Source: DATLGB01 sp035540675 (GTDB lineage Bacteria > Actinomycetota > Thermoleophilia > Solirubrobacterales > Solirubrobacteraceae). Taken from it: a DNA stretch of 64,000 bases. The DNA lies in the NCBI GenBank assembly GCA_035540675.1, contig DATLGB010000218.1, positions 1-64,000 of the forward strand, given 5' to 3'. A program made the translations under genes and the position numbers. Below the pieces are notes generated by a model. It did not search any database and was not told where the DNA came from. It worked only from the letters and a program-made list of their open reading frames with translations. Below are positions 34,299 to 42,788 of the stretch, piece by piece; the stretch's first letter is position 1; each line of letters begins with the position of its first letter.

Positions 34299-35207
34299 AT
34301 GACCGCAGGGACGCGCAGGCTCGTGGTGCTGGGAGCGATCGGGATGTTCGGGGCCGGCACGGCGATCGCCGCGGCCGGTATCCCGGGCGCCGACGGGAGG
34401 ATCCACGCCTGCTACAGCACCACGTCGGGTGCCGTGCGCCTGATCGACCGTGAGGCGGGCGCGACCTGCGCCGGCGGCGAGCAGCTCATCTTCTGGAACC
34501 AGACGGGCCCGGCCGGTCCCACCGGTCCGCGCGGGCTGACCGGTCCCGCCGGCCCCACCGGGCCGCGCGGCGCGGACGGCGCAGCCGGTCCCGCCGGCCC
34601 CACGGGCCCGCGCGGGCTGACCGGTCCCGCCGGACCCACCGGCCCGCGTGGCGCGGACGGCACCGACGGCGACGCCGGACCCACGGGCCCGCGCGGGCTG
34701 ACCGGTCCCGCCGGCCCCACCGGCGCACAGGGCCCGGCCGGCCCCGCGGGCACCGACGGCGCAGCGGGCCCGGCCGGTCCCGCCGGCCCGCAAGGACCCG
34801 CCGGCCCGCCCGGTCCGCTGCCGCCGTGGGCGCAGACCGCGAAGGGCGCGACGATGCTGACGTCATCCCGGTTCGAGGACGTCCTCGCCGGCGGCACGCA
34901 GCCCGGCGGTCGCTACGTCTCCGCCCGCGCCACGGCGACCATCGCCGGCGGCGGGCGCGCGGCCCTGCTCACCTGCCGGCTGGTCCAGCGCGCCGGCGAG
35001 GCCGCCACCACGCTCGACGAGGTGGCGGTGCGCCTCGAGGGCGACGACCGCGCGGTGGTGGTCAACCAGGCCGTCGCCGTCGTGCCGGCCGGTGGTCGCG
35101 TCGCGTGGGCCTGCAAGCTGCCCACCAGGCCCAGCAAGCTTCGCGTCCGCATCGACGACGCGCGCTACGTCGAGATCGCCGTTGGGAGCGGCGGGACGCC
35201 GGACTAG
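34299..35207 (+). CDS. Exported collagen-like protein
   Basis: The 302-residue protein has a signal peptide (about 1-26). A short domain IHACYSTTSGAVRLID then leads to QLIFWNQTGPAGP, an opening common in actinobacterial collagen-like proteins. Uninterrupted G-X-Y triplets run from about residue 70 to 172 (about 34 triplets), rich in GPAGPTGPRG and GADG. The C-terminal 125 residues form a beta-rich globular domain with two cysteines. The triplets should form a trimeric stalk that presents the end domain outside the cell. The 3' end overlaps the convergent kinase gene by 4 bp. Confidence 0.88.
   Translation: MTAGTRRLVVLGAIGMFGAGTAIAAAGIPGADGRIHACYSTTSGAVRLIDREAGATCAGGEQLIFWNQTGPAGPTGPRGLTGPAGPTGPRGADGAAGPAGPTGPRGLTGPAGPTGPRGADGTDGDAGPTGPRGLTGPAGPTGAQGPAGPAGTDGAAGPAGPAGPQGPAGPPGPLPPWAQTAKGATMLTSSRFEDVLAGGTQPGGRYVSARATATIAGGGRAALLTCRLVQRAGEAATTLDEVAVRLEGDDRAVVVNQAVAVVPAGGRVAWACKLPTRPSKLRVRIDDARYVEIAVGSGGTPD
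34506..34817 (+). repeat. Collagen triplet-coding repeat
   Basis: Imperfect GGNCCN triplet units, including several near-identical copies of the stretch that encodes GPRGLTGPAGPTGPRG. Repeats of this type expand and contract readily. Confidence 0.85.
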
Positions 35208-36058
35208 ACGTAGCGCGCCGCGGCGCGCACCGCCGAGGCGCCGTAGCCGCCGCCGAACAGGACGGCGTGGACGAGCAGCGGCAGCAGCTGGTAGAGCGCG
35301 ACGCGCTCCTCGTGATCCGCCGCGAGCGGCCGCACCTCCTCGTACGCGGCCAGCAGGTCGGGCGGCGGCGAGCCGAACAGCCGCAGCATCGCCAGGTCGA
35401 CCTCGCGGTGCCCGGCGTACGCGGCCGGATCGACCAGCCACGGCTCGCCGGCGGGGCCCGCCATGACGTTGCCGCTCCACAGGTCGCCGTGCAGGCGGGC
35501 CGGCGGCTCGGGTGGCCCGCACAGCCCGCCCATGCGCGCGATCACGTCCTCGAGCACGGCGGCGCCGGCGGCGTCGAGCGCACCGCGGTCGCGGGCCAGG
35601 CGCACGAGCGGCGCGAGGCGCCGCTCGCCGTAGAAGGCCGGCCAGTCGGTCGCCGCGTCGCCGGGCAGCGCGACCGGGCCGACGAGCATCGGCCCCGCGA
35701 ACGCGCCGGCACCGGCGGCGTGCAGGCGCGCGAGCCCGCGCCCGAGCGCGGCGTGGAACCCGGGCCCGGGTCGTCCGGGCTCGATCCACTCGAGCGCGAG
35801 CCAGTCCTCGTCCACCGCGACCGGCGCCGGCAGCGGCAGCGCCCGCGGTTCGGCGAGCCAGCGCAGGCCTGCCGCTTCGGCGGCGAAGTTGCCCCGCGGG
35901 CGGTGCTTGACGAACAGGACACGGCCGCCGTCGAGCTCGACGCGCATCGCCGCGTTGATGTCGCCGCCCGCGACCGGGTGCCAGCGGGCGAGGCCGGCGC
36001 CGCACGCGCCCGCCACCGCCGCCGCGATCAGCGGAGCTCGTCGAGCAGGCCGCGGCAC
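35204..36058 (-). CDS. Fructosamine kinase family protein
   Basis: This 284-residue kinase of the FN3K family phosphorylates sugars bound to protein amino groups, the first step of deglycation. Visible features are PVAGGDINAAMRVEL, the lysine in VLFVKHRPRG, and the catalytic loop LHGDLWSGNVMAG followed by LVDPAAYAGHREVDLAM. GTG 36058 is the longest start and overlaps the upstream phosphatase by 31 bp. A CTG at 36031 would form a CTGA overlap and a GTG at 36013 is also possible. Pairing with a low-molecular-weight phosphatase supports a deglycation role. Confidence 0.88.
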   Translation of the reverse strand: MPRPARRAPLIAAAVAGACGAGLARWHPVAGGDINAAMRVELDGGRVLFVKHRPRGNFAAEAAGLRWLAEPRALPLPAPVAVDEDWLALEWIEPGRPGPGFHAALGRGLARLHAAGAGAFAGPMLVGPVALPGDAATDWPAFYGERRLAPLVRLARDRGALDAAGAAVLEDVIARMGGLCGPPEPPARLHGDLWSGNVMAGPAGEPWLVDPAAYAGHREVDLAMLRLFGSPPPDLLAAYEEVRPLAADHEERVALYQLLPLLVHAVLFGGGYGASAVRAAARYV

Positions 36059-36489
36059 GCGCGCTCGACGACGTCGAAGACCAGCTCGAAGCCGTCGTCG
36101 CCGCCGTAATAGGGGTCGGGGACGTCGAGATCGCCCGCCGATCGCGGGTCGAACTCCCGCAGGCGCCGGACCTTCGCGCGCGCGGCCGCGTCCGGCGCCA
36201 GCGCCCGCAGCTCGCGCAGGTTCGCCCCGTCCATGGCGAGGATCAGGTCGAAGCGCTCGAAGTCCTGCGGCGCGACCTGCCGCGCCGTCCCCTCGAGCGT
36301 CAGCCCGCGCGCCCGCGCCGTCGCGGCCGCGCGCTCGTCGGGCGGCCGGCCGACGTGCCAGGACCCGGTCCCGGCGCTGTCGATCTCGACGCGGTCCTCG
36401 AGCCCGGCCTCGCGGACCAGCCGGCGCATGACGTTCTCGGCGGTGGGCGAGCGGCAGATGTTGCCGAGGCAGACGAACAGCAGGCGCAC
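36028..36489 (-). CDS. Low-molecular-weight protein tyrosine phosphatase family
   Basis: The 153-residue enzyme has the active-site loop CLGNICRS near the N terminus and the general-acid aspartate in VPDPYYGG. GTG 36489 is set by TAGCCT 7 nt upstream; that box contains the stop codon of the preceding gene. The 3' end overlaps the fructosamine kinase gene. Members of this family can act on ribulosamine 5-phosphates, so this may be a deglycation phosphatase and not a protein tyrosine phosphatase. Confidence 0.9.
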   Translation of the reverse strand: MRLLFVCLGNICRSPTAENVMRRLVREAGLEDRVEIDSAGTGSWHVGRPPDERAAATARARGLTLEGTARQVAPQDFERFDLILAMDGANLRELRALAPDAAARAKVRRLREFDPRSAGDLDVPDPYYGGDDGFELVFDVVERACRGLLDELR

Positions 36490-36499
36490 CGCGCCGAGG

Positions 36500-36823
36500 C
36501 TAGTCAGGTCCCGCGCCGCTCCAGTAGGCGAGCGCCACGTGCGCGGGATCGCCCCAGCGCCGGTCGTCGGCCGCGGGCGCATCGTCGATCTCCCAGGCGG
36601 CGAACGGGACGCGCAGGCGCCCGCCGTCGACCTCGGCCGCGGCGAGCGGCAGGTACCGGTGCCGGCGGAAGCGGCTGCCCACGCGCACGAGCAGCAGCGC
36701 GACCTCGCCGCCGCCGTCCAGCGGCCAGGTGTCGGCCACGTCGCCGATCACGCGCCCGTCCGCGCCCACGACGTCGAGCCCCCGCAACTCCCACGGACGC
36801 AGGTCGAAGGTCGCGGCCGGCAC
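36500..36823 (-). CDS. PRC-barrel-like domain protein
   Basis: The 107-residue protein resembles a single PRC barrel: an opening ELRGLDVVGADGRVIGDVAD strand pair, then LLLVRVGSRFRRHRYLPLAA and a final strand before an acidic tail. PRC barrels occur in RimM and in small stand-alone actinobacterial proteins. GTG 36823 is fixed by TAGGGT 7 nt upstream. The function is unknown. Confidence 0.7.
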   Translation of the reverse strand: MPAATFDLRPWELRGLDVVGADGRVIGDVADTWPLDGGGEVALLLVRVGSRFRRHRYLPLAAAEVDGGRLRVPFAAWEIDDAPAADDRRWGDPAHVALAYWSGAGPD

Positions 36824-36883
36824 GTCTCCGACCCTACCCGTCGGCGCGCGGAGCTTGATCGGGTCGCGGCCCCATTCGCGGCG

Positions 36884-36906
36884 GCGGCCGCCCCGGGGAC
36901 GGCCGC
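36884..36906 (-). terminator. Hairpin terminator after cspA
   Basis: GCGGCCG (36884-36890) pairs with CGGCCGC (36900-36906). CCCCGGGG inside the loop can extend the stem. It lies 14 nt past the cold-shock gene stop. Confidence 0.6.
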
Positions 36907-36920
36907 GCTCGGGCCGCGCG

Positions 36921-37127
36921 CTACTGGATCTCCTCGACGTTGATCGCCTTCGGCCCCTTCGGCCCGCTCTCGCTCTCGTAGGAGACGCGGGCGCCGTCCG
37001 CGAGCGAGCGGAAGCCGCTGCCGCTGATGGCGGAGTGGTGGACGAAGAGGTCCTTGCCGCCCTCGTCCGGGGTGATGAAGCCGAAGCCCTTGTCGTTGTT
37101 GAACCACTTGACGGTTCCGGTGGCCAT
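36921..37127 (-). CDS. Cold-shock domain protein
   Basis: The 68-residue protein is a complete CspA-type cold-shock domain with RNP1 KGFGFITP and RNP2 LFVHHSAI. GTVKWFNNDKG opens it and the end GPKGPKAINVEEI is typical. It binds single-stranded nucleic acid and acts as an RNA chaperone. GGAGG lies 5 nt before the ATG, a strong site for this genome. The 150-bp upstream gap may hold a long 5' leader as in other csp genes, but no conserved element was recognised. Confidence 0.96.
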   Translation of the reverse strand: MATGTVKWFNNDKGFGFITPDEGGKDLFVHHSAISGSGFRSLADGARVSYESESGPKGPKAINVEEIQ

Positions 37128-37280
37128 GGGGCCCTCCACGGTGGTCGGGTGCTGCGTTCGCGGGGACCTCTGTGAGCCCGACTGCGGGTGCGGCACTGCG
37201 TTTGCACGTCCCGGGTCCGATCGCCCGGGATCCGGCGGAAAGCTACCAGTTGCGGCGGCTCTTCGGAGGGGGTCGCCGCC

Positions 37281-37697
37281 TCACGTGAGCGCTCGCCGGA
37301 TGCGGTCGGCCACCTGCTGCTGCTCGGCGCGCGACGCGTACCTCGTGCGCGGCCAGAAGAACCCGCGCAGCCCGTCCTTCGGGCGCCGCGGCACGACGTG
37401 GACGTGCAGGTGCGGCACGGACTGCGAGACGACGTTGTTGATCGCGACGAACGTGCCGTCGGCACCCATCGCAGCGGGCACCGCGGCCGCGAGCCGCTGC
37501 GCCATCGCGAAGAACGGCCCGACGTGCTCGCCGGGGAGGTCCGGCAGCGTCTCGACGTGCGCGCGCGGCACGAGCAGCACGTGGCCCGCGAACAGCGGGC
37601 GCGTGTCGAGGAACGCGACCGTCAGGTCGTCCTCGTGGACGCGCGCGGCGTCGGCTTCGCCGGAGGCGATGGCGCAGAACACGCAGCCCGCGGGCAT
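37281..37697 (-). CDS. HIT family hydrolase
   Basis: The 138-residue protein of the histidine triad family (HINT/Fhit type) hydrolyses nucleotide phosphoramidates or dinucleoside polyphosphates. It has CVFCAIASGEADA at the start, where two cysteines could bind zinc. GHVLLVPRAHV lies in the middle and the triad is HLHVHVVPR. TAGACG, a near -10 box, lies 7 nt before the ATG. It is followed at a distance by the cold-shock gene, without clear linkage. Confidence 0.93.
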   Translation of the reverse strand: MPAGCVFCAIASGEADAARVHEDDLTVAFLDTRPLFAGHVLLVPRAHVETLPDLPGEHVGPFFAMAQRLAAAVPAAMGADGTFVAINNVVSQSVPHLHVHVVPRRPKDGLRGFFWPRTRYASRAEQQQVADRIRRALT

Positions 37698-37724
37698 GCG
37701 GGGCCGTCTACCCGCCGGGCGCGG

Positions 37725-37943
37725 TCAGCGCACGGTCGCCACGAACGACGCCGGCACCAGCAGCGTCGCCCGCGGGCGGGCCCAGCGCGCGACGTGCTCG
37801 GGCGCGTCGGGCGCGAACTCCAGGCAGCCGTCGCGGCGGCCGACGACGGCGCCGGTCGTGCCCGCGCGGTAGCCGTCGCAGCCCGCGGTGAGGACACCGG
37901 GTGCGGCGGGGATCGGCAGCGTCGCGTCGGTCATCTGGTCCAT
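37725..37943 (-). CDS. Small hypothetical protein (72 aa)
   Basis: This 72-residue product, or 69 residues from the ATG at 37934, has a short N terminus, GVLTAGCDGYRAGTTGAVVG, and a hydrophobic C-terminal strand. It contains one cysteine and no signal or membrane helix. Codon use fits the genome. It lies 27 bp upstream of the HIT gene in the same direction and may be co-transcribed with it. No family is recognised. Confidence 0.55.
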   Translation of the reverse strand: MDQMTDATLPIPAAPGVLTAGCDGYRAGTTGAVVGRRDGCLEFAPDAPEHVARWARPRATLLVPASFVATVR

Positions 37944-38020
37944 GCAACGGCACGAAGGCGGCAGAACTTGACCCCGCTCGGCGGAAAGGGTTCCGCCGCC
38001 GCAGCCGGAAGCCTTCGCGC

Positions 38021-38326
38021 GTGCCCGGCGACGCCTTCGTCTACCTGCTGCGCTGCTCCGACGGCAGCCTGTACTGCGGCTGGTCGGTCGACCTCGAGCG
38101 GCGGCTGGCGGCGCACGCACGCGGGACGGGCAGCCGCTACACGGCGTCGCGGCGGCCGGTGCAGATCGCCGCCGCCTGGCGCGCGCCCGACCGCAGCGCG
38201 GCGCGGCGACTCGAGGCGCAGGTCAAGCGGCTCGCGCGGCCCGCGAAGGACGCGCTCGTGGCCGGCGCGCCGCTGGCGGGCGCCGAGCGGCTGCCTCAGG
38301 ACGCGCTGGCCAGCGCCAGCGGGTAG
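38021..38326 (+). CDS. GIY-YIG nuclease family protein
   Basis: The 101-residue protein is a compact GIY-YIG domain of the YhbQ/UPF0213 type. The first strand reads FVYLLRCSDGSLYCGWS, so YLL and YCG stand for GIY and YIG. It goes on with DLERRLAAHARGTGSRYT, containing the catalytic-type arginine. RRLEAQVKRLAR supplies the glutamate. GTG 38021 gives this length. The 3' end overlaps recQ, which is convergent, by 31 bp. Confidence 0.88.
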   Translation: MPGDAFVYLLRCSDGSLYCGWSVDLERRLAAHARGTGSRYTASRRPVQIAAAWRAPDRSAARRLEAQVKRLARPAKDALVAGAPLAGAERLPQDALASASG

Positions 38327-40365
38327 ACCGGCCCGCTGCCGCGGCGGCGCAGCTGGCCGGCCAGCATCGCCAGCGTCCAGCCGCTGAAGCGGATGTCGTC
38401 GACGAGCAGGCACGGCTCGCCGGGCACGCCTCCGGTGACGGCGAACGCCCCGCGGACGTTGGCCACCTGCTGCGCCGAGTTGGCCATCTCGCGCTGCGGC
38501 GCACGGTCCTCGGCGCGGGCGATCGCATCGACGTAGGGCAGTCCGAGGGCGGACGCGAGCCGCCGCGCGAACCCCGGGACCAGGTCGCCGCTGCGGGCGG
38601 ACGGCACCGCCGTCACCCAGCGCACGGGCGCGCCCCAGGCGCGCACCGCCTCGGCCGCGGCGTCGACGAGCTCCGCCGCGAACGCGCCGTCACGACGGCC
38701 GGCCTGCACGAGCGGGTCCCAGCCGCCGTCGCCGAGCCGCGCCAGCGCCAGGCCGTCCTCGGACCGGGCGTCCTCCGGGATCTTGCGCATCCGGCCCTCG
38801 GCGTCGGGCGCCATGCGCTTGGCCTCGATCGGCAGCGGGGTCGACCGCAGGTGCAGCGCCGCGGCCCGCACGAGCTCCGCCTCCAGCTCGCCGCCGAAGC
38901 GCGGCGCCGTGCACACCGCGCAGCGGCCGCAGTCGGCGGGATCGGGGTCGTCGAGCTCCTCCTGCAGCGCCCGCATGAGGCAGCGCCCGTCGGCGCCGAA
39001 GGCGGCCATCGCGCGCTGCTCGCGCCGCCGCAGCTCCGTGACCCGCGCGTAGCGGTCGGCGTCGTAGTGCCAGGCAGCGCTCGCGCGGCGCCACCTCGTG
39101 CCGGCCCGCTCGACCGCGCCCTCGACGTCGAGCACCTTGAGCATCGCCTCGATCCGGCCGCGGCCGAGGTTGACCACCGCCGTCAGCTCGGGCGTCGACG
39201 CGCCGGCCTCCCCCGCCGCGTCCAGGTGTTCGAGCACGCGCTCGACGTGCTCGCGGCGCGGGAACGCCTGCTCGATGAAGAAGTCCTGGATCCGCCGGTC
39301 CTCGGCCCCGCGCAGCAGGACGACCTCCGCGTGCTCGACGCCGCGCCCGGCGCGGCCGACCTGCTGGTAGTAGCTGATCACCGAGCCGGGCGCCTGGTAG
39401 TGCACGACGAACCCGAGGTCGGGCTTGTCGTAGCCCATGCCGAGCGCGCTCGTGGCGACCACCGCCTTGAGGTCGTTGCGCAGCAGCCGCTCCTCCACCT
39501 CCACCCGGCGGTCGGGCTCCACCTCGCCGCTGTAGGCCTCGGCGGCCACGCCGCGGCCCGCGAGCCACGCCGCCACGAGGTCGGCGTCGCGCTTGGTGAG
39601 CGTGTAGACGATCCCCGAACCCGGCAGCCGCGGCAGCCACGTCGCCAGCCACGCCAGCCGGTCGGCGGGCCCGGGCAGCTCGACCACCTCCATGCGCAGG
39701 CTCGAGCGCCCGAGCGGCCCGCGGTAGGTGCGCAGCGCGCCCGTGCCGAGGCCGCGCGACAGCTGCTCGGCGACGTCCTCGACCACGCGGTCGTTCGCGG
39801 TCGCCGTCGTCCCGAGGACCGCGACGCCCGCCGGGAGCCGCTCGAGGACGTCGGCGAGCCGCCGGTAGTCGGGCCGGAAGTCGTGCCCCCAGTCGGAGAT
39901 GCAGTGCGCCTCGTCGACCACCACGAGCCCGACACGCTCCGCGAACAGCGGCAGCATCGCCTCCCGGAACTGCGGGTTGTTGAGCCGCTCCGGGCTGATC
40001 AGCAGCAGGTCGACCGCGTCGGCGGCCAGCATGCCGCGCACCTCCTCCCACGCATCGCGGTTCGTGGAGTTGATCGTGTGCGCGCGGATGCCGAGCCGCC
40101 GCGCGGCGTCGATCTGGTTGCGCATCAGCGCCAGCAGCGGCGAGACGATCAGCGTCGGCCCGGCGCCGCGCTCGCGCAGCAGGGCCGTCGCCAGGAAGTA
40201 CACGGCCGACTTGCCCCAGCCCGTGCGCTGCACGCACAGCACGCGCGCCCGCTCCTCGACGAGGTCGCGCACCGCCTCGAGCTGGTGCTCGCGGAAGCTC
40301 GCTGCCGGCCCCGCCAGCTGCCGCAGCAGCGCCTCCGCCCGCCCGTCGGTCACCGTCGCCGTCAT
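38296..40365 (-). CDS. RecQ-type DNA helicase with C-terminal phosphoribosyltransferase-like domain
   Basis: The 689-residue protein begins with a full RecQ helicase core: FREHQLEAV, Walker A TGWGKS (48-53), DEAH (151-154) with CISDWGHDFRPDY, and motif VI QQVGRAGRG. A RecQ zinc site is seen as a cysteine in GRCLMRAL and the pair CGRCAVC. The last 110 residues contain PCLLVDDIRFSGWTLAM, which matches a PRPP-binding loop of type I phosphoribosyltransferases (ComF-like). An HRDC domain is absent. TAGGGT lies 7 nt before the ATG. The domain fusion suggests repair or DNA uptake linked to nucleotide sensing, but that is inference. Confidence 0.9.
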   Translation of the reverse strand: MTATVTDGRAEALLRQLAGPAASFREHQLEAVRDLVEERARVLCVQRTGWGKSAVYFLATALLRERGAGPTLIVSPLLALMRNQIDAARRLGIRAHTINSTNRDAWEEVRGMLAADAVDLLLISPERLNNPQFREAMLPLFAERVGLVVVDEAHCISDWGHDFRPDYRRLADVLERLPAGVAVLGTTATANDRVVEDVAEQLSRGLGTGALRTYRGPLGRSSLRMEVVELPGPADRLAWLATWLPRLPGSGIVYTLTKRDADLVAAWLAGRGVAAEAYSGEVEPDRRVEVEERLLRNDLKAVVATSALGMGYDKPDLGFVVHYQAPGSVISYYQQVGRAGRGVEHAEVVLLRGAEDRRIQDFFIEQAFPRREHVERVLEHLDAAGEAGASTPELTAVVNLGRGRIEAMLKVLDVEGAVERAGTRWRRASAAWHYDADRYARVTELRRREQRAMAAFGADGRCLMRALQEELDDPDPADCGRCAVCTAPRFGGELEAELVRAAALHLRSTPLPIEAKRMAPDAEGRMRKIPEDARSEDGLALARLGDGGWDPLVQAGRRDGAFAAELVDAAAEAVRAWGAPVRWVTAVPSARSGDLVPGFARRLASALGLPYVDAIARAEDRAPQREMANSAQQVANVRGAFAVTGGVPGEPCLLVDDIRFSGWTLAMLAGQLRRRGSGPVYPLALASAS

Positions 40366-40428
40366 CGCATCGACCCTAGGCGCCGCGCCGGCGCGATTCG
40401 CCCCGGCGAGGCGGATGCAGCCGCCGGG

Positions 40429-41934
40429 TCAGTACCGGATCGCCGCCGCCGCCAGCGCCGTCGGCCGGCCGAGGTGGTAGCCCTGCCCGAGGCGGATCCC
40501 GAGCGCCTGCAGCGTCTCGAGGTCGTGACGGCGCTCGATGCCCTCGGCGACCACCACGCTGTGGGTCTCGCCGCCGAAGGCGACCAGCGCGCGCGCCATG
40601 GCGGCGCGGGCGGGGTCGGTGCCGACGTCGCGGCAGAGGGCGACGTCGAGCTTGATGAAGTCGGGCCGCAGCAGCAGGATGTGGCGCAGGCTGGCGAAGC
40701 CGGCGCCCGCGTCGTCGACGGCGATCCGGATGCCGTGGGCGCGCAGCGCGTCGAGGCTCCGGCCGAGCTCGTCGTAGTCCGGCACCGGCGCGTGCTCGGT
40801 GATCTCGAGCACGAGGCGCTCCGGCGAGGCTGACGCCAGCAGGTCGGCCATGCGCGAGTCGAGCAGGTGCTCGGGCGACACGTTCAGCGACAGCCAGCGC
40901 TCGCCGGCGATCTGCGGCAGGTGCTCGAGCGCGCGCGCGACCGCCGCCAGCTCGAGCTCGAAGCCGAGGCCGAAGCGGGCCGCCTCCGCGAAGAACGCCT
41001 CGGTACCGCGCTGCGGCCAGCGCGGGAAGCGCGTGAGGGCCTCCAGCCCGACCGTCCGCCCCGTCGCCAGGTCGGCGATCGGCTGGAAGAAGGTCTCGAG
41101 CGCGCGGTCGTCGAGGATCGAGCGGATCTGCTCGCCGCCGTCGCCTTCGGGCGCGGCCGGGAACGCGGGGCGCGCCGGCCCCGCCTCGTCACCGCGCACG
41201 AGGGCGTGGACCTCGGCGGCGGTCGCGCGCGGGGAGGGGCCGTCCGGCCCCGACAGCGGTACGACCCGCGCGCTGGGGGCGGCCAGCCGCAGCTCGGACA
41301 GCGTCCGCATGCCGCCGCCGCCGGGCAGGTCGGGGTCGACGAGGATCACGTCGGGCTGCTCGCGCGCGGCGAGCGTGACCGCGTGGAACGGGCCCTGGGC
41401 GAGACCCGCCAGCTGCAGGGCGGAGTCGGCCGCGACCGCGTCGCCCAGCGCCGCCAGCCGGGCCGGCTCGGCGACCGCCACCAGCACGCGCGACAGGCGC
41501 TGGCGCGGGATCGGCCCTCCCGCGCCGCGCGGCGACGACGGACGGCCGGCGACGCTCTCCAGCAGGGCGAGGAACTCGGCCATCGCCGTGCCCTTGACGG
41601 CGTAGCCGACGAAGCCGCTGGCGAGCATCCGGCGCACCGTCGCCGGGTCGTCGTGGCCGGACAGCGCGACGAGCGCCACCTCGCCGAGCAGGTCGGCGAC
41701 GTCGGCGGCGACGCGCGCGCCGCCGCCGTGCGGCATGCGGACGTCGAGCACGGCGATGTCGGGCCGGTGGCGGCGGATGATGTCCACCGCCTCCAGCGCG
41801 TCGCCGCCGGAGCCCACGAGCTCGAAGCCCGGCGCCTGCTCGAGGCCGGCCGCAAGCACCTTCACGACAGCGGGGTCGTCGTCCGCGACGACCACCCGGA
41901 TCGGTGCCTGTGTTTGGCTGTCCTGCACGCTCAT
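40429..41934 (-). CDS. Response regulator with EAL cyclic-di-GMP phosphodiesterase domain
   Basis: The 501-residue protein has a receiver domain (about 12-125) with phospho-acceptor aspartate in AVLDVRMP. A degenerate second receiver-like segment follows at about 148-250, with VILVDPDLPG. The EAL domain (about 270-500) keeps the metal and catalytic residues: EAL in GLEALTRF, N in LSLNVSP, E in LEITEHA, DD in AVDDAGAG, K in IKLDVAL, E in VAEGIE and Q in GQGYHLGRP. It should therefore hydrolyse cyclic-di-GMP. No histidine kinase or GGDEF partner is in this window. Confidence 0.92.
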   Translation of the reverse strand: MSVQDSQTQAPIRVVVADDDPAVVKVLAAGLEQAPGFELVGSGGDALEAVDIIRRHRPDIAVLDVRMPHGGGARVAADVADLLGEVALVALSGHDDPATVRRMLASGFVGYAVKGTAMAEFLALLESVAGRPSSPRGAGGPIPRQRLSRVLVAVAEPARLAALGDAVAADSALQLAGLAQGPFHAVTLAAREQPDVILVDPDLPGGGGMRTLSELRLAAPSARVVPLSGPDGPSPRATAAEVHALVRGDEAGPARPAFPAAPEGDGGEQIRSILDDRALETFFQPIADLATGRTVGLEALTRFPRWPQRGTEAFFAEAARFGLGFELELAAVARALEHLPQIAGERWLSLNVSPEHLLDSRMADLLASASPERLVLEITEHAPVPDYDELGRSLDALRAHGIRIAVDDAGAGFASLRHILLLRPDFIKLDVALCRDVGTDPARAAMARALVAFGGETHSVVVAEGIERRHDLETLQALGIRLGQGYHLGRPTALAAAAIRY

Positions 41935-42050
41935 CTGGTTCGGTTCCGGCGCCGCGCCGCATGATGGGGCGGACGCCCCAACCGCGTCACCGACGGGGCT
42001 TCAACGCCGGCGGGACAACCCCTGCCGGAACGCCTGCCCGCGGCGTCACG

Positions 42051-42734
42051 CTAGGCCGTCGCCGCCAGCTGCGAGAGCGGAGCTCCCCACGCGTCGAGCG
42101 TGACCGACGGCGGCGGGACCTTGTAGCCGAGGTACAGGGCGGCCCCGATGTCGCCGGTCGCCCACTTGGCGAAGGTCTCGGCGAACCGCTCGTGCACCGG
42201 CGCGCAGGCGCCGGTCGGCTCGCCCGGCGCGCAGGCGTATCCGGCCGGGATCTGGGCGTCGAGCTGCCCCCGGAGCTCCTCGTCGAGCAGCGCAAGGTCG
42301 ACGACGTGGGCGATCTCGTGCAGCACGAGGCGCGTGATCCCGCGCGCGCCCCCGTCCGCGTAGGTGGCATCGACGTCGAGCACCACCCGGAAGCGCCCGC
42401 CGGTCATGGTGGTCGTGCCGAGGGCCGACTGCCCCGTCGGCCCGAACGACACGTCGGTCACGCCGTCGACGCGGTCGATCAGCTGCTGCGCCTCGGGGCG
42501 CGCGGCGGCGACGGCGTCGGTGACGAGCTTGACGCTGGCGGGTGAGGTCCCGGCCGGGAAGCTGAAGCCGCGCCCGGCGGCGGCGTCGAGCCGCTGCGCC
42601 CACGCCGCCGCGTCGTCGCCGCCGCGCGCCGGGGCGGCCGGCGCCGGCAGGATCGCGGGCACGGCCGCCCACGCCAGCAGGATGACGGCGGCCAGGATGA
42701 GGAACGGCCGCGAACGCTGCAACTGCTCAGACAT
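42051..42734 (-). CDS. Membrane-anchored putative zinc metallopeptidase
   Basis: The 227-residue protein has an N-terminal signal anchor (FLILAAVILLAWAAVPAIL). An extracytoplasmic domain follows with HEIAH (in LVLHEIAHVVD), the HEXXH zinc motif. A possible third ligand lies in RFAETFAKW. Two cysteines (YACAPGEPTGACAP) may form a disulfide. It is short for a peptidase and the substrate is unknown. It is divergent from the J-domain-like gene, and their -10 hexamers (TACGAT and TATGCT) overlap at 42,771-42,780. Confidence 0.75.
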   Translation of the reverse strand: MSEQLQRSRPFLILAAVILLAWAAVPAILPAPAAPARGGDDAAAWAQRLDAAAGRGFSFPAGTSPASVKLVTDAVAAARPEAQQLIDRVDGVTDVSFGPTGQSALGTTTMTGGRFRVVLDVDATYADGGARGITRLVLHEIAHVVDLALLDEELRGQLDAQIPAGYACAPGEPTGACAPVHERFAETFAKWATGDIGAALYLGYKVPPPSVTLDAWGAPLSQLAATA

Positions 42735-42788
42735 GCCTGCCCATCATCGGCACGAGCGGCCGCGCCCTCGATCGTATGCTTGGCGCGC

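Noticed and set aside
37128..37280. Gap upstream of the cold-shock gene, examined for a cold-shock leader or riboswitch.
   Set aside because: No conserved element could be recognised by eye, so only a possible long leader is mentioned.
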